64,000 nt of DNA from Bacteroidia bacterium (GCA_023228875.1 JALOAG010000003.1:124001-188000), one strand, 5' to 3'; counted from the first letter of the stretch, positions 35,598-44,846 are shown. Made by a program: numbers and translations. Notes: a model not told the origin generated them from the letters alone.

Positions 35598-35605
35598 CAA
35601 ATATA
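35598..35605 (-). promoter_or_regulatory. -7 promoter box TATATTTG for the rimP-nusA-infB operon
   Basis: The minus strand reads TATATTTG about 55 nt before the rimP ATG. The expected leader is about 50 nt and contains the hairpin at 35557-35581. Confidence 0.6.
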
Positions 35606-35724
35606 GGATTAAATTATTTCCTATGAAAATGAATTTTGATTTATTTGAATTGACGAGCCCGCCAAAGTGTATTGCCCTAAAATAGGGTTACACCGGATAG
35701 TGTAAAAATGGGAAAAAAGTGTAA

Positions 35725-36270
35725 AGCCATTTCAGGACTAACAATACCCGTAAACATACATCAGGTTTTCATCTTTATCCTGTAAATTTTTTTCAGGACT
35801 ATACAGACTTTGCGACAGTTACCGAGACTTTTAATTCTGAAGGTAGCGACTTTATCCTTGACAAAAAAATAAAGACTACTTGGCACAAGACCATTACACT
35901 TAAACGCAAGACTTCTTTTAAAAATCATTACGTCCAGACAGTTTACCAGCGACTTTTCTTAGGCTTTTATCAATAAGACACTGACAAACAATGTTTAATA
36001 GCCTTGGACAGTTTTCTCAATTGCTTAGAGACCGATTGCAGTAAAATTAAATGGGGCGACAACGGAAAATCACTAAAGGCTACACCGACAATTTATTTAA
36101 TCAACGAAAGAGAAATAATAGTTTGTAAAATTCAATGCGAGCATAAAAACGACTTTTGGACAACATTCAAACACGACTTGACGACAACATTTGGTAACGG
36201 GACTTATCGCACTATTGACACAGGTTGTGGCGGACCTATAAACTTCAAAAAAACGACCAATGACAAGTAA
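35725..36270 (+). pseudogene. Foreign, interrupted coding region of unknown function
   Basis: One reading frame runs from 35725 to 36270, broken only by TAA at 35974-35976. The part after the stop reads DTDKQCLIALDSFLNCLETD, then KIKWGDNGKSLKATPTIYLI, HKNDFWTTFKHDL and a terminal CGGPINFKK. It holds several Cys residues and no signal peptide or membrane segment. I do not recognise the family. Asp codons are 12 GAC to 1 GAT, the reverse of the GAT-rich neighbours, which indicates recent transfer. No clear start precedes 35725; a TTG at 36004 could start an 88-residue remnant. The region ends beside a 20-bp palindrome. Confidence 0.5.
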
Positions 36271-36298
36271 ATTGGACAATAACAGACAGATAAGAACT

Positions 36299-36318
36299 GG
36301 CTACCAATATTGGTAACC
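36299..36318. repeat. 20-bp near-perfect palindrome at the end of the foreign patch
   Basis: GGCTACCAATATTGGTAACC is self-complementary except for one pair. It lies 28 nt after the stop of the foreign reading frame and has no T run, so it is unlikely to be a plain terminator. It may be an end or recombination structure of a mobile cassette. Confidence 0.5.
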
Positions 36319-36653
36319 GTTGCACAACTCTCTAAAAAAATAACATCATAAACGGCTTCATTAGAAGTGTTTTAAGCACACTTGATCTTTTAACTATGCT
36401 TTTTAAGTTGGTTTTTTTGGTGCCGGTTGTGTTGGCGTGGCAACAAAACAAAATGGACAAAAAGGAAGCGAAGGCATACCACACACACTTATAGCTCAAT
36501 GGATGAAATAGTGGTAGGTTGAAGATATTAATTCCTAACAAGATCTATTTAGTCGCCCTTTAACATCTACAAAATAGGGTGGTAGAGTATTTGTTTCACT
36601 TACAACTTTCCGGAGCCGGTTTTGAAAGCACTTTTGTTTGTTTTGTTCGGTAA
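36319..36653. other. Gene-free stretch between the palindrome and rocD
   Basis: No supported gene is seen in these 335 bases. The stretch contains GCACAAC just after the palindrome and a partly complementary GTTGTGT about 105 bases later, which could extend the folded structure. The short minus-strand frame at 36332-36541 has no family resemblance and I do not call it. Confidence 0.4.
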
Positions 36654-37874
36654 TTATTCAATAGTCTCAAGAGTATAAGCAATAATCCGGGTTGCTTCCA
36701 TTACTTGTTCTTTGGAAATGATCAACGGAGGAGCAAATCTGATTGTATGGTCATGAGTTTGTTTTGCAAGCAAGCCGTTGTCTTTTAGAGCCAAGCATAC
36801 ATTCTTAGCAGTTTTCCCATTAAAAGGGATAATGTCAATTGCATTCAGTAGTCCTTTGCCTCGAATAGCACTCACTTTTGAACTTGGTAACTTTCTCAAC
36901 TCTGCTCTGAAAATTTCACCCATTTGCATTGCGTTTTCTGCCAATTTTTCTTCTACAATTACTTTTAAAGATTCTATTGCAACAACACAAGCCAATGGAT
37001 TTCCGCCAAAGGTTGAACCATGTTCACCTGGTTTAAGAGTAAGCATTATTTCGTCATTACACAACACTGCGGAAACGGGCATCATGCCTCCAGAAAGCGC
37101 TTTGCCTAATACCACAATATCAGGTTTGATATCTTCATGATCGCAACAAAGCATCTTGCCGGTTCTGCCCATCCCTGTTTGCACTTCATCTGCTATAAAA
37201 AGAACTCCATATTTTTTACATAACGCTGCTGCATTGCTCAAATACCCATGGTCAGGCACAATAACACCTGCTTCACCTTGTATTGGCTCTACCATAAATC
37301 CGGCAATGTTTGCTTCTTTTAGTTTTTGTTCTAATGCCGATAAATCATTGTAGGGTATTAAATCAAAATTAGGCACAAAAGGACCAAAATCTTTGTAACT
37401 ACTTGGGTCAGTGCTTGTACTTACAGCGGCAATTGAACGTCCCCAAAAGTTCCCTTTTGCAAAAATAATTCTTGCTTGATTTTGAGGGATTCCTTTAACT
37501 AAATATGCCCATTTGCGGCAAAGTTTTACCGCTGTCTCACATGCCTCTACACCACTGTTCATGGGTAGCACACGGTCGTAGCCTAAGAGATTGGTAATGT
37601 ATTCTTCAAATAAACCGAGTTTGTCATTATAGAATGCTCGCGAGGTTAGGGTTAATCTTGCTGCTTGTTCTTGCATCGCCTTTACAATCCGCGGATGGCA
37701 GTGTCCTTGGTTGAGTGCGCTATAAGCACTTAGGCAGTCAATATATTTCTTGCCGTATACATCTTCAACGTAAATTCCAAATCCTTTGCTGAGTACTGCC
37801 GGTATCGGTTCATAGTTAAATGCACCATATTGTTTTTCTAAGTCAATGTAATATTGAGAACTCTTGTTTTCCAT
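36654..37874 (-). CDS. rocD: Ornithine aminotransferase (ornithine-oxo-acid transaminase)
   Basis: A 406-residue PLP enzyme that converts ornithine and 2-oxoglutarate to glutamate semialdehyde and glutamate. Class III aminotransferase motifs: PMNSGVEACETAVKLCRKW, EPIQGEAGVIVPD, LFIADEVQTGMGRTGK and VLGKALSGGMMPVSAVL, the last with the PLP lysine. The N-terminal YGAFNYEPIPAVLSKGFGIYV is typical of ornithine rather than acetylornithine enzymes. ATG 37874 is chosen since a TAACTTTG box ends 8 nt upstream and lies inside the longer frame. It diverges from the porZ-like gene. Confidence 0.92.
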   Translation of the reverse strand: MENKSSQYYIDLEKQYGAFNYEPIPAVLSKGFGIYVEDVYGKKYIDCLSAYSALNQGHCHPRIVKAMQEQAARLTLTSRAFYNDKLGLFEEYITNLLGYDRVLPMNSGVEACETAVKLCRKWAYLVKGIPQNQARIIFAKGNFWGRSIAAVSTSTDPSSYKDFGPFVPNFDLIPYNDLSALEQKLKEANIAGFMVEPIQGEAGVIVPDHGYLSNAAALCKKYGVLFIADEVQTGMGRTGKMLCCDHEDIKPDIVVLGKALSGGMMPVSAVLCNDEIMLTLKPGEHGSTFGGNPLACVVAIESLKVIVEEKLAENAMQMGEIFRAELRKLPSSKVSAIRGKGLLNAIDIIPFNGKTAKNVCLALKDNGLLAKQTHDHTIRFAPPLIISKEQVMEATRIIAYTLETIE

Positions 37875-37882
37875 AGTGCTTG

Positions 37883-37890
37883 CAAAGTTA
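37883..37890 (-). promoter_or_regulatory. -7 promoter box TAACTTTG for rocD
   Basis: The minus strand reads TAACTTTG, 8 nt before the ATG at 37874. A near-leaderless mRNA is expected. Confidence 0.55.
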
Positions 37891-37989
37891 TAGTATTGTA
37901 AGCTAATTTGTCCCGACTGTATATGTTGTATTATTCCGAAAAAGTTGACAGGATAAAACAATATTTTTTATTGGACTTTAAGTTTGTAC

Positions 37990-37997
37990 TATCTTTG
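37990..37997 (+). promoter_or_regulatory. -7 promoter box TATCTTTG for the porZ-like gene
   Basis: TATCTTTG ends 5 nt before the GTG start at 38003. A TTG lies at 37971-37973, 16 nt upstream of the box. A leaderless GTG-initiated mRNA is predicted. Confidence 0.6.
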
Positions 37998-38002
37998 AAA
38001 CG

Positions 38003-40297
38003 GTGAAAGACCTAAAGACAAAATTTCTCTTATTTCTTTTGTTCTTTTCAGTGTTTGTTGATGCTCAACAAGCGGGAATTGGTGTGGGAGAATGGCGAGT
38101 TCATCTACCGTATAACCGTTGTCATTACATAGCCGAAAATAAAGATAAAATCTTTGCTGCAGCCGAAAATGGATTCTTTGCTTATGGAAAGACAGATGGT
38201 AGCTTGGACAAACTCTCAACCATTAATGGATTTGCAGATGGTGAAGTGAATGTGTTGGGTTATGATCCTGAAACAGATAAGTTGTGGATTTGTTATTCCA
38301 ATGCAAAAATTGATGTGTTGAGAAGAAATAAAATTACTCCGTTGGATGATGTGTATCGAAGTACAATAGCCGGAGATAAAAGCATTCATCATTTGCTTTT
38401 TTCTAATAGAAAGGTTTATATGTCAACCAGTATTGGAATTTTAGTGTTCAATCAAGATAAGATGGAAGTTAGCGAAAATTATTTGAATCTTGGTAAAGAC
38501 CTTGTCAATTCTACTTTGCCAGTATATGGGACTGCAATTTTAGGAGATACTCTTTTTGCAGTTACCGGTAATAGTATCATGTTTGGTAAAATTGCACCCG
38601 GAGTTAATCTTGCCGATAATAGCAATTGGACTGTTATGGATACCTCCATTGGCAGTCGCCATATTGCTGCATTTAATGGGCTGTTATATGTGGAGAAAGA
38701 CAGTCTGTTGCAAGTGTGGAATGGAAGTTCTTGGAATGTACTTTATGACAAAAGTATGGGGGCAGTGAATTCAATCAAAGTACACAACAATAGATTAGTG
38801 CTTACACTTGAACATTTGATAGATGTGATTCATGCAGATAATAGCTCACACAAGATGCAGAAAAATGCCACTGTAATGGGATTAGTGGATATGCAAGACA
38901 ATTATTGGTATGTAACAAAAGGTTATGGTTTGATTAGGGTGAATAAGGATAGTTCAGAAACATTTTTTACTCCTAATGGACCCAACTCTCTGACTTCGTT
39001 TAGAATGTTGAACTATAACCAATCGTTTTGGGTAACCTCCGGTTCTTATTCTTTGGAATATACTCATACATACAACACCAACGGCTACAATATATTCAAA
39101 GAGAATCGTTGGACACAGAATCCCTATCGCGATAATGTCATCTTTAATGGGTTGCACGATTTTACATGTTTGACCAAGCATCCGAGCGAAAATAGAATGT
39201 TTGTTGGAACACAAGGGAAAGGGGTTATTGAGTTTGAAGGAGATGTTCCGGTTAGGGTTTACAATAGTAAAAACAGTACACTTGAGTACTTTACTTGGGA
39301 TGGCGGAGGTTCAAAGGTGGATAGTTTTTATTATACTTCGGGTGTTAGTTATGATAAACAGGGCAATTTATGGGTGAGTAATTTTGATGTAGATAGTGCC
39401 TTGAGTGTCTATACAGCAGATAAGGTTTGGCTAGCATTTAAACTTCCTACTCGATATGTTGGAGAAGTGATGATAGATAACAATGGATATAAGTGGATTA
39501 TTACCCCACGCCCGAATTTGTCAGGTAATGGGATTTGTGTCTTTGATGACAATGGAACTCCGTTGAATAAAGATGATGACAGGGGAGTGTTGTTTAATAC
39601 ACAGAATGTTGGTCTCCCAACGAATATGGTGCGTTGTCTTGCGCTTATGCCCAATAATGAGATTTGGGTAGGTACGGATGCAGGTCTGGTTGTTTTTAGA
39701 AATCCACAAAATGCGTTTTCAGGTAGTGCTAAAGCAGATAGAATTATCATTGAACAAGGAGGAGTTGGAGGGTATTTATTGGGTTCGGAAATTGTTTATC
39801 ATATTGTTGTGGATGGAGCGGAGAGACGTTGGGTAGGCACAAATAAAGGAGCATGGTTAATTGACCGAAATGGAATGGATATTCTTCAGCATTTTGACAT
39901 GCAAAATAGCCCTTTACCTTCTGACAACGTATTGAGTATAGGAGTGGACGAAAATACCGGAGAAGTGTTTTTTAATACAGACAAAGGTCTTTTCTCAATG
40001 AAAGGAAATGCCACCAAACCACAGACTGAAATGAGCAGTTTGAAAATATTTCCTAATCCTGTCCGCAGTGATTTTGATGGCGATGTTGCAATAGAAGGGT
40101 TGGCATTGGATTCTAGGGTTAAAATTACAGATATTAATGGCAATATTATTTTTGAAACGGTGAGCAATGGCGGTCGTGCTACTTGGAACTGTAGAACCTT
40201 TTCGGGAGTCAGACCTGCAACCGGGGTTTACCTTGTATTTGCTATTGATGGTAATGGTGAACAAAAAACAATGGGGAAGATTCTGTTTGTTAAATAA
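38003..40297 (+). CDS. porZ: PorZ-like type IX secretion protein (beta-propellers plus C-terminal sorting domain)
   Basis: A 764-residue secreted protein. A signal peptide (KFLLFLLFFSVFVDAQQ) is followed by GEWRVHLPYNRCHYIAENKD and FAAAENGFFAYGKTDGSLDKL, then INGFADGEVNVLGYDPETDK, which fit the start of PorZ. Regulator-propeller blades follow (IWVGTDAGLVVFRNP; RWVGTNKGAWLIDRNG). The last 80 residues (LKIFPNPVRSDF to GVYLVFAIDG) form a type A T9SS sorting domain. In Porphyromonas, PorZ belongs to the outer-membrane attachment complex that links cargo to A-LPS. A GTG start is used because no ATG precedes the signal peptide. recO follows after 9 nt. Confidence 0.82.
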   Translation: MKDLKTKFLLFLLFFSVFVDAQQAGIGVGEWRVHLPYNRCHYIAENKDKIFAAAENGFFAYGKTDGSLDKLSTINGFADGEVNVLGYDPETDKLWICYSNAKIDVLRRNKITPLDDVYRSTIAGDKSIHHLLFSNRKVYMSTSIGILVFNQDKMEVSENYLNLGKDLVNSTLPVYGTAILGDTLFAVTGNSIMFGKIAPGVNLADNSNWTVMDTSIGSRHIAAFNGLLYVEKDSLLQVWNGSSWNVLYDKSMGAVNSIKVHNNRLVLTLEHLIDVIHADNSSHKMQKNATVMGLVDMQDNYWYVTKGYGLIRVNKDSSETFFTPNGPNSLTSFRMLNYNQSFWVTSGSYSLEYTHTYNTNGYNIFKENRWTQNPYRDNVIFNGLHDFTCLTKHPSENRMFVGTQGKGVIEFEGDVPVRVYNSKNSTLEYFTWDGGGSKVDSFYYTSGVSYDKQGNLWVSNFDVDSALSVYTADKVWLAFKLPTRYVGEVMIDNNGYKWIITPRPNLSGNGICVFDDNGTPLNKDDDRGVLFNTQNVGLPTNMVRCLALMPNNEIWVGTDAGLVVFRNPQNAFSGSAKADRIIIEQGGVGGYLLGSEIVYHIVVDGAERRWVGTNKGAWLIDRNGMDILQHFDMQNSPLPSDNVLSIGVDENTGEVFFNTDKGLFSMKGNATKPQTEMSSLKIFPNPVRSDFDGDVAIEGLALDSRVKITDINGNIIFETVSNGGRATWNCRTFSGVRPATGVYLVFAIDGNGEQKTMGKILFVK

Positions 40298-40306
40298 GGT
40301 GTTGTC

Positions 40307-41014
40307 ATGTTAGCAAAAACAGAAGGGTTTATTCTACATAACGTGAAGTACGGAGATGCTTCCGTAATCTGTAAAATCTTTACACGTGATTTTGGCTTAC
40401 AGAGTTTTATCTTTCAAGGAATTGCGTCCGGAAAGGGGAAAAAAGTTACACGTGCGCACTTGACTCCATTAAATTTGTTGGAAATAGATTTCTACCATCA
40501 TCCGGTTAAAAACTTAAAACGTGCTAAAGAAGTAGTATGTAATCCAATTTTGCATAACCTGCATACAGTTCCGGCAAAACGTGCGCTCGGGGGCTTTATC
40601 CAAGAGGTGTTGAACAGATGTATTGCTGAGGAGGAAATCAATGCTGCATTATATGACCTTGTAAAAGAAACAATCTTGTTGATAGAGAACGAAGAGAAAG
40701 TGCCTGAATGGCTGCCACATTTGTTTATTATTCGTTTGTGTCGTATGCTTGGACATGGTATTTATGCTGATGATTATGCTCAAGGAAAGGTTTTTAGTAT
40801 TGCAGAAGGGGGGTTTACAGCCTTGTTACATGCAAAACAATGCTTACACCCCGATATGTCCCATCAATTTGCTATGTTGTTGCGAGATAAACAAGCCTCT
40901 TTGACGTTCAGAAAAGAATTGCTTCAAAGCTTGATACAATTTTTGCAATACCATGTTATAGGCTCTAAACCCATTCAATCCATAGAAATCTTTTCGATGG
41001 TGATGGCTAGGTAG
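40307..41014 (+). CDS. recO: DNA repair protein RecO
   Basis: A 235-residue recombination mediator that works with RecF/RecR to load RecA. The N-terminal OB fold (KTEGFILHNVKYGDASVICKIFTRDFGLQSF) and LTPLNLLEIDFYHHPVKNLKRAKE are typical. The C-terminal helical domain contains LFIIRLCRMLGHGI. The four-Cys zinc site of some RecO proteins is not visible; I believe its absence is common in this phylum. It is cotranscribed with the porZ-like gene (9-nt gap). Confidence 0.9.
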   Translation: MLAKTEGFILHNVKYGDASVICKIFTRDFGLQSFIFQGIASGKGKKVTRAHLTPLNLLEIDFYHHPVKNLKRAKEVVCNPILHNLHTVPAKRALGGFIQEVLNRCIAEEEINAALYDLVKETILLIENEEKVPEWLPHLFIIRLCRMLGHGIYADDYAQGKVFSIAEGGFTALLHAKQCLHPDMSHQFAMLLRDKQASLTFRKELLQSLIQFLQYHVIGSKPIQSIEIFSMVMAR

Positions 41015-41087
41015 GAATTCGCCATATTTAAATCCACCAAAATCAATACTTAATAAACTTTCTATCCTAATTGAATTGGGCAAGTTA

Positions 41088-41095
41088 TAAATTTG
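41088..41095 (+). promoter_or_regulatory. -7 promoter box TAAATTTG for gpmI
   Basis: TAAATTTG ends 4 nt before the ATG at 41100, the shortest spacing to an ATG in the window. A leaderless mRNA is predicted. Confidence 0.6.
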
Positions 41096-41099
41096 CGCA

Positions 41100-42620
41100 A
41101 TGAAAAAGGCGATTTTGCTCATTCTTGATGGATGGGGCATTGGCAAAGGAGACAAGACAGATGCAATAGCAACAGCTCAGACTCCATTTACGGATAATTT
41201 ATACCATAAATTTCCTCATGCACGTTTAACAACTTATGGTAATGCTGTTGGTTTGCCCGAAGGGCAAATGGGTAATTCAGAGGTTGGACACATGAATATT
41301 GGTGCAGGTAGGGTGGTGTGGCAAATGTTAGAAAGGATTAACAGGGCTTTTCATCATGGTGATGCAGAAAAAAATACTGAATTGAATCTGCTTTTTGATT
41401 ACTGTAATCAACACCAAAAACCTTTGCACTTAATGGGTTTGGTAAGCGATGGAGGTGTACATTCATCTTTAGAACATTTAATTGCGTTAATTGAATTAGC
41501 ACATAAGAAGCAAGTAAAGAAAATCTATATCCATGCTTTTACAGATGGCAGAGATACTGATCCTAAGAGTAGTGTTGGTTTCTTACAACTTCTCACAAAA
41601 TCAGTTGGACATACGAATGCAAAATTAGCCACAGTCATTGGCAGATATTATGCAATGGATAGAGATAAACGATGGGAAAGGGTAAAAATGGCTTATGATT
41701 TATTACTAAATTCTCAAGGAACATATACCCAAGATGTAAATGAAGCGATTTATGCTCAGTATAATGCTGGTGTAACAGATGAGTTTTTGAAACCCATTGT
41801 AGTTTGTGATGCTGACAATACTCCCGTAGCCAATATAAAGGAAGATGATGCAATTTTGTTTTTTAATTTCCGAACAGATAGAGGACGACAGTTAACGAAA
41901 GTGCTTACACAAGAAGATTTGAGTGAATTTGGTATGCACAAACTGAATCTTCAATTTGCAACACTCACTGAGTATGAAAAAGATTTTAAGAATGTTGCAG
42001 TTATTTTTGAAAATCAAGATATACCCAATACACTTGGTGAATACTTGTCTAATCTTGGTAAGAAGCAGATTAGAGCTGCCGAAACTGAAAAATATCCCCA
42101 TGTAACTTTCTTTTTTAGCGGTGGTAGAGAAGAAGTTTTTCCTAATGAGAAAAGAATTTTAATAAACTCACCCAAAGTTGCTACTTATGATTTGCAACCA
42201 CAAATGAGTGCTCCTGAACTCAAACAAGCAGTCATAGCAGAAATTAAGAAAGCAGAAACCGATTTCTTCTGTGTCAATTTTGCAAATCCTGATATGGTTG
42301 GACATACCGGTGTGTTTTCTGCAATAGTCAAGGCAGTTGAAACGGTGGATGCTTGTATATCAGAAATTGTTACAGAAGCATTGGAACACGGATACACCTT
42401 GCTCATTACTGCCGATCATGGGAATGCCGATAATGCTGTCAATGCAGACGGGACACCCAATACCGCACATTCAATGAACCCCGTACCTGTGTGGATAGTT
42501 TCAGACCCGGTTATAAAAGAGTCAATGCACGATGGGGTTTTGGCAGATATTGCACCCACCATCCTGAAAATAATGCAAATACCTCAACCTGAAGAAATGT
42601 CCGGTAATGCGTTATTTTAA
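41100..42620 (+). CDS. gpmI: 2,3-bisphosphoglycerate-independent phosphoglycerate mutase
   Basis: A 506-residue, two-metal glycolytic enzyme that interconverts 3- and 2-phosphoglycerate. The N-terminal LLILDGWGIGKGDKTDAIA carries a metal site. The catalytic Ser is in GQMGNSEVGHMNIGAGR. The phosphotransferase inserts KIYIHAFTDGRDTDPKSS and ATVIGRYYAMDRDKRWERVK follow. The C-terminal metal sites are in NFANPDMVGHTG and LLITADHGNADN. Length is typical. The lipoprotein gene that follows starts inside its last codons. Confidence 0.96.
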   Translation: MKKAILLILDGWGIGKGDKTDAIATAQTPFTDNLYHKFPHARLTTYGNAVGLPEGQMGNSEVGHMNIGAGRVVWQMLERINRAFHHGDAEKNTELNLLFDYCNQHQKPLHLMGLVSDGGVHSSLEHLIALIELAHKKQVKKIYIHAFTDGRDTDPKSSVGFLQLLTKSVGHTNAKLATVIGRYYAMDRDKRWERVKMAYDLLLNSQGTYTQDVNEAIYAQYNAGVTDEFLKPIVVCDADNTPVANIKEDDAILFFNFRTDRGRQLTKVLTQEDLSEFGMHKLNLQFATLTEYEKDFKNVAVIFENQDIPNTLGEYLSNLGKKQIRAAETEKYPHVTFFFSGGREEVFPNEKRILINSPKVATYDLQPQMSAPELKQAVIAEIKKAETDFFCVNFANPDMVGHTGVFSAIVKAVETVDACISEIVTEALEHGYTLLITADHGNADNAVNADGTPNTAHSMNPVPVWIVSDPVIKESMHDGVLADIAPTILKIMQIPQPEEMSGNALF

Positions 42621-43155
42621 TTCTTTCTTTTTCGTGTTTTTACTATTGATATCATGCTCTCATCAGCAGGATACAGGGCAGGTTCACCCTCAGTATTTTA
42701 GTTTAACGGAGTTTTTTAATCAAGAGATTGCACGCTTGGATTCACAAAGTCTTTATTTGTACAGAACAGTTCGTATTGGCAGCAAGGTTAGTGAAACAAT
42801 TGACTCAACTCCGGAATGGAAAGAGGAGTTTTCGTTATTTCAAGACTGTGATATTAATAAACCTGAATTGGTGTCAGATTACTCGGTCGATTCGGTAATA
42901 CAAGGTAATGAGAGACATTATTTGTATGAAAATATTTCAGCTACGAATAGAGTGAGCAACATTCATGTCTATTGGAAAAATAATTCACTGCCGGAATTGA
43001 TTGAAATAACTGTTAAAGAGAAAAACTATTTCAAAGATGAAGAGTTTGTTTATAGTTATCAACCTTCATTAGCAATTGGTGTGATGGGAACACGCAAAAA
43101 TCTCACTTCAGAAGAAAATGAATTTGAAATCTTAAGCGAAATCAGAAAAAAGTAG
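42607..43155 (+). CDS. Lipoprotein of unknown function
   Basis: A 182-residue lipoprotein. Signal peptide MRYFNSFFFVFLLLISC has lipobox LLIS-C at Cys17. The mature part includes YRTVRIGSKVSETIDSTPEW and FSLFQDCDINKPELVSDYSV. It also has IHVYWKNNSLPELIEITVKE, a beta-rich pattern without a family I can name. It overlaps the end of gpmI by 14 bp, so translation is probably coupled to gpmI. It sits before thyA, with a 75-nt gap. Confidence 0.72.
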   Translation: MRYFNSFFFVFLLLISCSHQQDTGQVHPQYFSLTEFFNQEIARLDSQSLYLYRTVRIGSKVSETIDSTPEWKEEFSLFQDCDINKPELVSDYSVDSVIQGNERHYLYENISATNRVSNIHVYWKNNSLPELIEITVKEKNYFKDEEFVYSYQPSLAIGVMGTRKNLTSEENEFEILSEIRKK

Positions 43156-43230
43156 GTATAAAACCTGTATATAAGTTCAAACTGAATACCTTTATAATCT
43201 GAACCAATTAGCCCAATTTTGTAATCGTAT

Positions 43231-44025
43231 ATGAACCAATATGAAGATTTTTTACGGTATGTGTATCAAACAGGCGTTTTTAAAGGAGATCGCACAGGTA
43301 CAGGTACTAAAAGTGTGTTTGGAGGACAGTTGCGTTTTGACTTAAATGCCGGTTTTCCTCTGGTTACTACTAAGAAAGTACACCTAAAGTCTATCATCTA
43401 TGAATTATTGTGGTTTCTAAGAGGTGAAACCAATATTGCTTATTTAAAGGAGAACGGAGTAAGTATTTGGGATGAATGGGCAGATGCTGAAGGTAATCTT
43501 GGTCCGGTATATGGAAAACAATGGAGGAGTTGGGAATGTCCTGATGGAAACGTGATAGATCAAATCTCAGAACTCATTCAAGGGCTTAAAAATAACCCGG
43601 ACAGCAGACGACATATTGTTACAGCTTGGAATCCGGCAGACTTGCCTAAGATGGCTCTCTCTCCTTGTCATTGTCTATTTCAGTTTTATGTTGCAGATGG
43701 TAAATTAAGTTGTCAATTATATCAACGCAGTGCAGATTTGTTTTTGGGTGTGCCCTTTAACATTGCCTCCTATGCATTACTCACAATGATGGTTGCTCAA
43801 GTTACAAACCTTAAGTTAGGAGAATATGTACACACGTTTGGTGATGCACATATCTACTCCAACCATTTTACGCAAGTAGAGACTCAATTATCCAGAAGTC
43901 CATTTCCGTACCCAACCATGAAAATTAATCCGTTAGTGAAAGACATATTTGACTTTAAATTTGAAGATTTTACTTTAGAGAATTATCAAAGTCATCCTGC
44001 TATCAAGGCTCCGGTTGCCGTTTAA
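43231..44025 (+). CDS. thyA: Thymidylate synthase
   Basis: A 264-residue enzyme that methylates dUMP to dTMP with methylenetetrahydrofolate. Hallmarks: GDRTGTGTKSVFGGQLRFDL, LLWFLRGETNIAYLKENGV, PVYGKQWRSW and the catalytic Cys in ALSPCHCLFQFYV. LYQRSADLFLGVPFNIASYA, GDAHIYSNH and the C-terminal YQSHPAIKAPVAV complete it. It is a full-length ThyA of the common 264-residue class. The enoyl-CoA hydratase gene follows after 16 nt. Confidence 0.97.
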   Translation: MNQYEDFLRYVYQTGVFKGDRTGTGTKSVFGGQLRFDLNAGFPLVTTKKVHLKSIIYELLWFLRGETNIAYLKENGVSIWDEWADAEGNLGPVYGKQWRSWECPDGNVIDQISELIQGLKNNPDSRRHIVTAWNPADLPKMALSPCHCLFQFYVADGKLSCQLYQRSADLFLGVPFNIASYALLTMMVAQVTNLKLGEYVHTFGDAHIYSNHFTQVETQLSRSPFPYPTMKINPLVKDIFDFKFEDFTLENYQSHPAIKAPVAV

Positions 44026-44041
44026 CTTATAATTTTGGAAA

Positions 44042-44812
44042 ATGACATATAACAATATTTTATTAGATACAGAAGAAGGGATACTCACCATCACAATTAA
44101 TCGTGAGGATAAAATGAATGCCCTCAATATTCAACTATTACAGGAAATTAAGTATGCAGTAACTGCTGCCCAAGTTGATTCAACAATAAAAGGAATAATT
44201 CTTATAGGAATCGGTTCCAAGGCTTTTGCAGCTGGTGCTGATATAGCAGAATTTGCAAATTTCACTGTTCAACAAGGTACAGAAATGAGTAAAGCAGGAC
44301 ATGAAGTCCTATTTGCAATTGAGCGTAGTGCCAAACCTGTTATTGCTGCTGTGAATGGCTTTGCATTGGGAGGAGGATGTGAATTGACGCTCGCATGTCA
44401 TTTAAGATATGCTTCTGAAAATGCTAAATTTGGACAACCTGAAATCAATCTTGGTGTGCCTCCAGGATATGGAGGTACACAACGCTTGGCTCAAATTGTT
44501 GGAAAGGGCAGGGCATTGGAGATTTTACTCACCACAAACCCAATTGATGCTCAAAAAGCATTACACATTGGTTTGGTTAATGAAGTATTTTCATCTGAGA
44601 GTCTGATTGCAGAAACACGTTCAAGAATGAAAAAAATTATCTCAAAATCACCCAATGCAATAAGACAAGTAATTGAGTGTGTAAATGCTCATTATTTAAA
44701 CCAACACAATGGATTTGAAAAAGAAATTCAAGAATTTGGAGCTGCTTTTGGCACAGGTGATTTTAAAGAAGGTACAAGTGCATTCTTAGAAAAACGTAAA
44801 GCGAGTTTTTAG
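44042..44812 (+). CDS. Enoyl-CoA hydratase/isomerase family protein
   Basis: A 256-residue crotonase-fold enzyme. Oxyanion-hole and CoA motifs are AFAAGADIAEFANF and AAVNGFALGGGCELTLACH. The second catalytic Glu is in GQPEINLGVPPGYGGTQRLA, where the usual I-P-G-A-G reads V-P-P-G-Y-G. Both catalytic Glu positions are present, which supports hydratase activity, probably on short-chain enoyl-CoA in beta-oxidation. It lies 16 nt after thyA, so it is likely cotranscribed. A terminator follows. Confidence 0.9.
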   Translation: MTYNNILLDTEEGILTITINREDKMNALNIQLLQEIKYAVTAAQVDSTIKGIILIGIGSKAFAAGADIAEFANFTVQQGTEMSKAGHEVLFAIERSAKPVIAAVNGFALGGGCELTLACHLRYASENAKFGQPEINLGVPPGYGGTQRLAQIVGKGRALEILLTTNPIDAQKALHIGLVNEVFSSESLIAETRSRMKKIISKSPNAIRQVIECVNAHYLNQHNGFEKEIQEFGAAFGTGDFKEGTSAFLEKRKASF

Positions 44813-44846
44813 TAAGAAGCTTCTTAATTGTATGGATACAAAAAAT

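Noticed and set aside
35701..35785. Short plus-strand frame from ATG 35708 as a gene
   Set aside because: It ends after about 25 codons, overlaps the foreign reading frame and has no family resemblance; it may be a frameshifted piece of the same relic.
36491..36545. tRNA-like string (TAGCTCAATGGATGAAATAG)
   Set aside because: It resembles a D-arm, but there is no matching acceptor stem, anticodon arm or T-loop in the following 60 bases.
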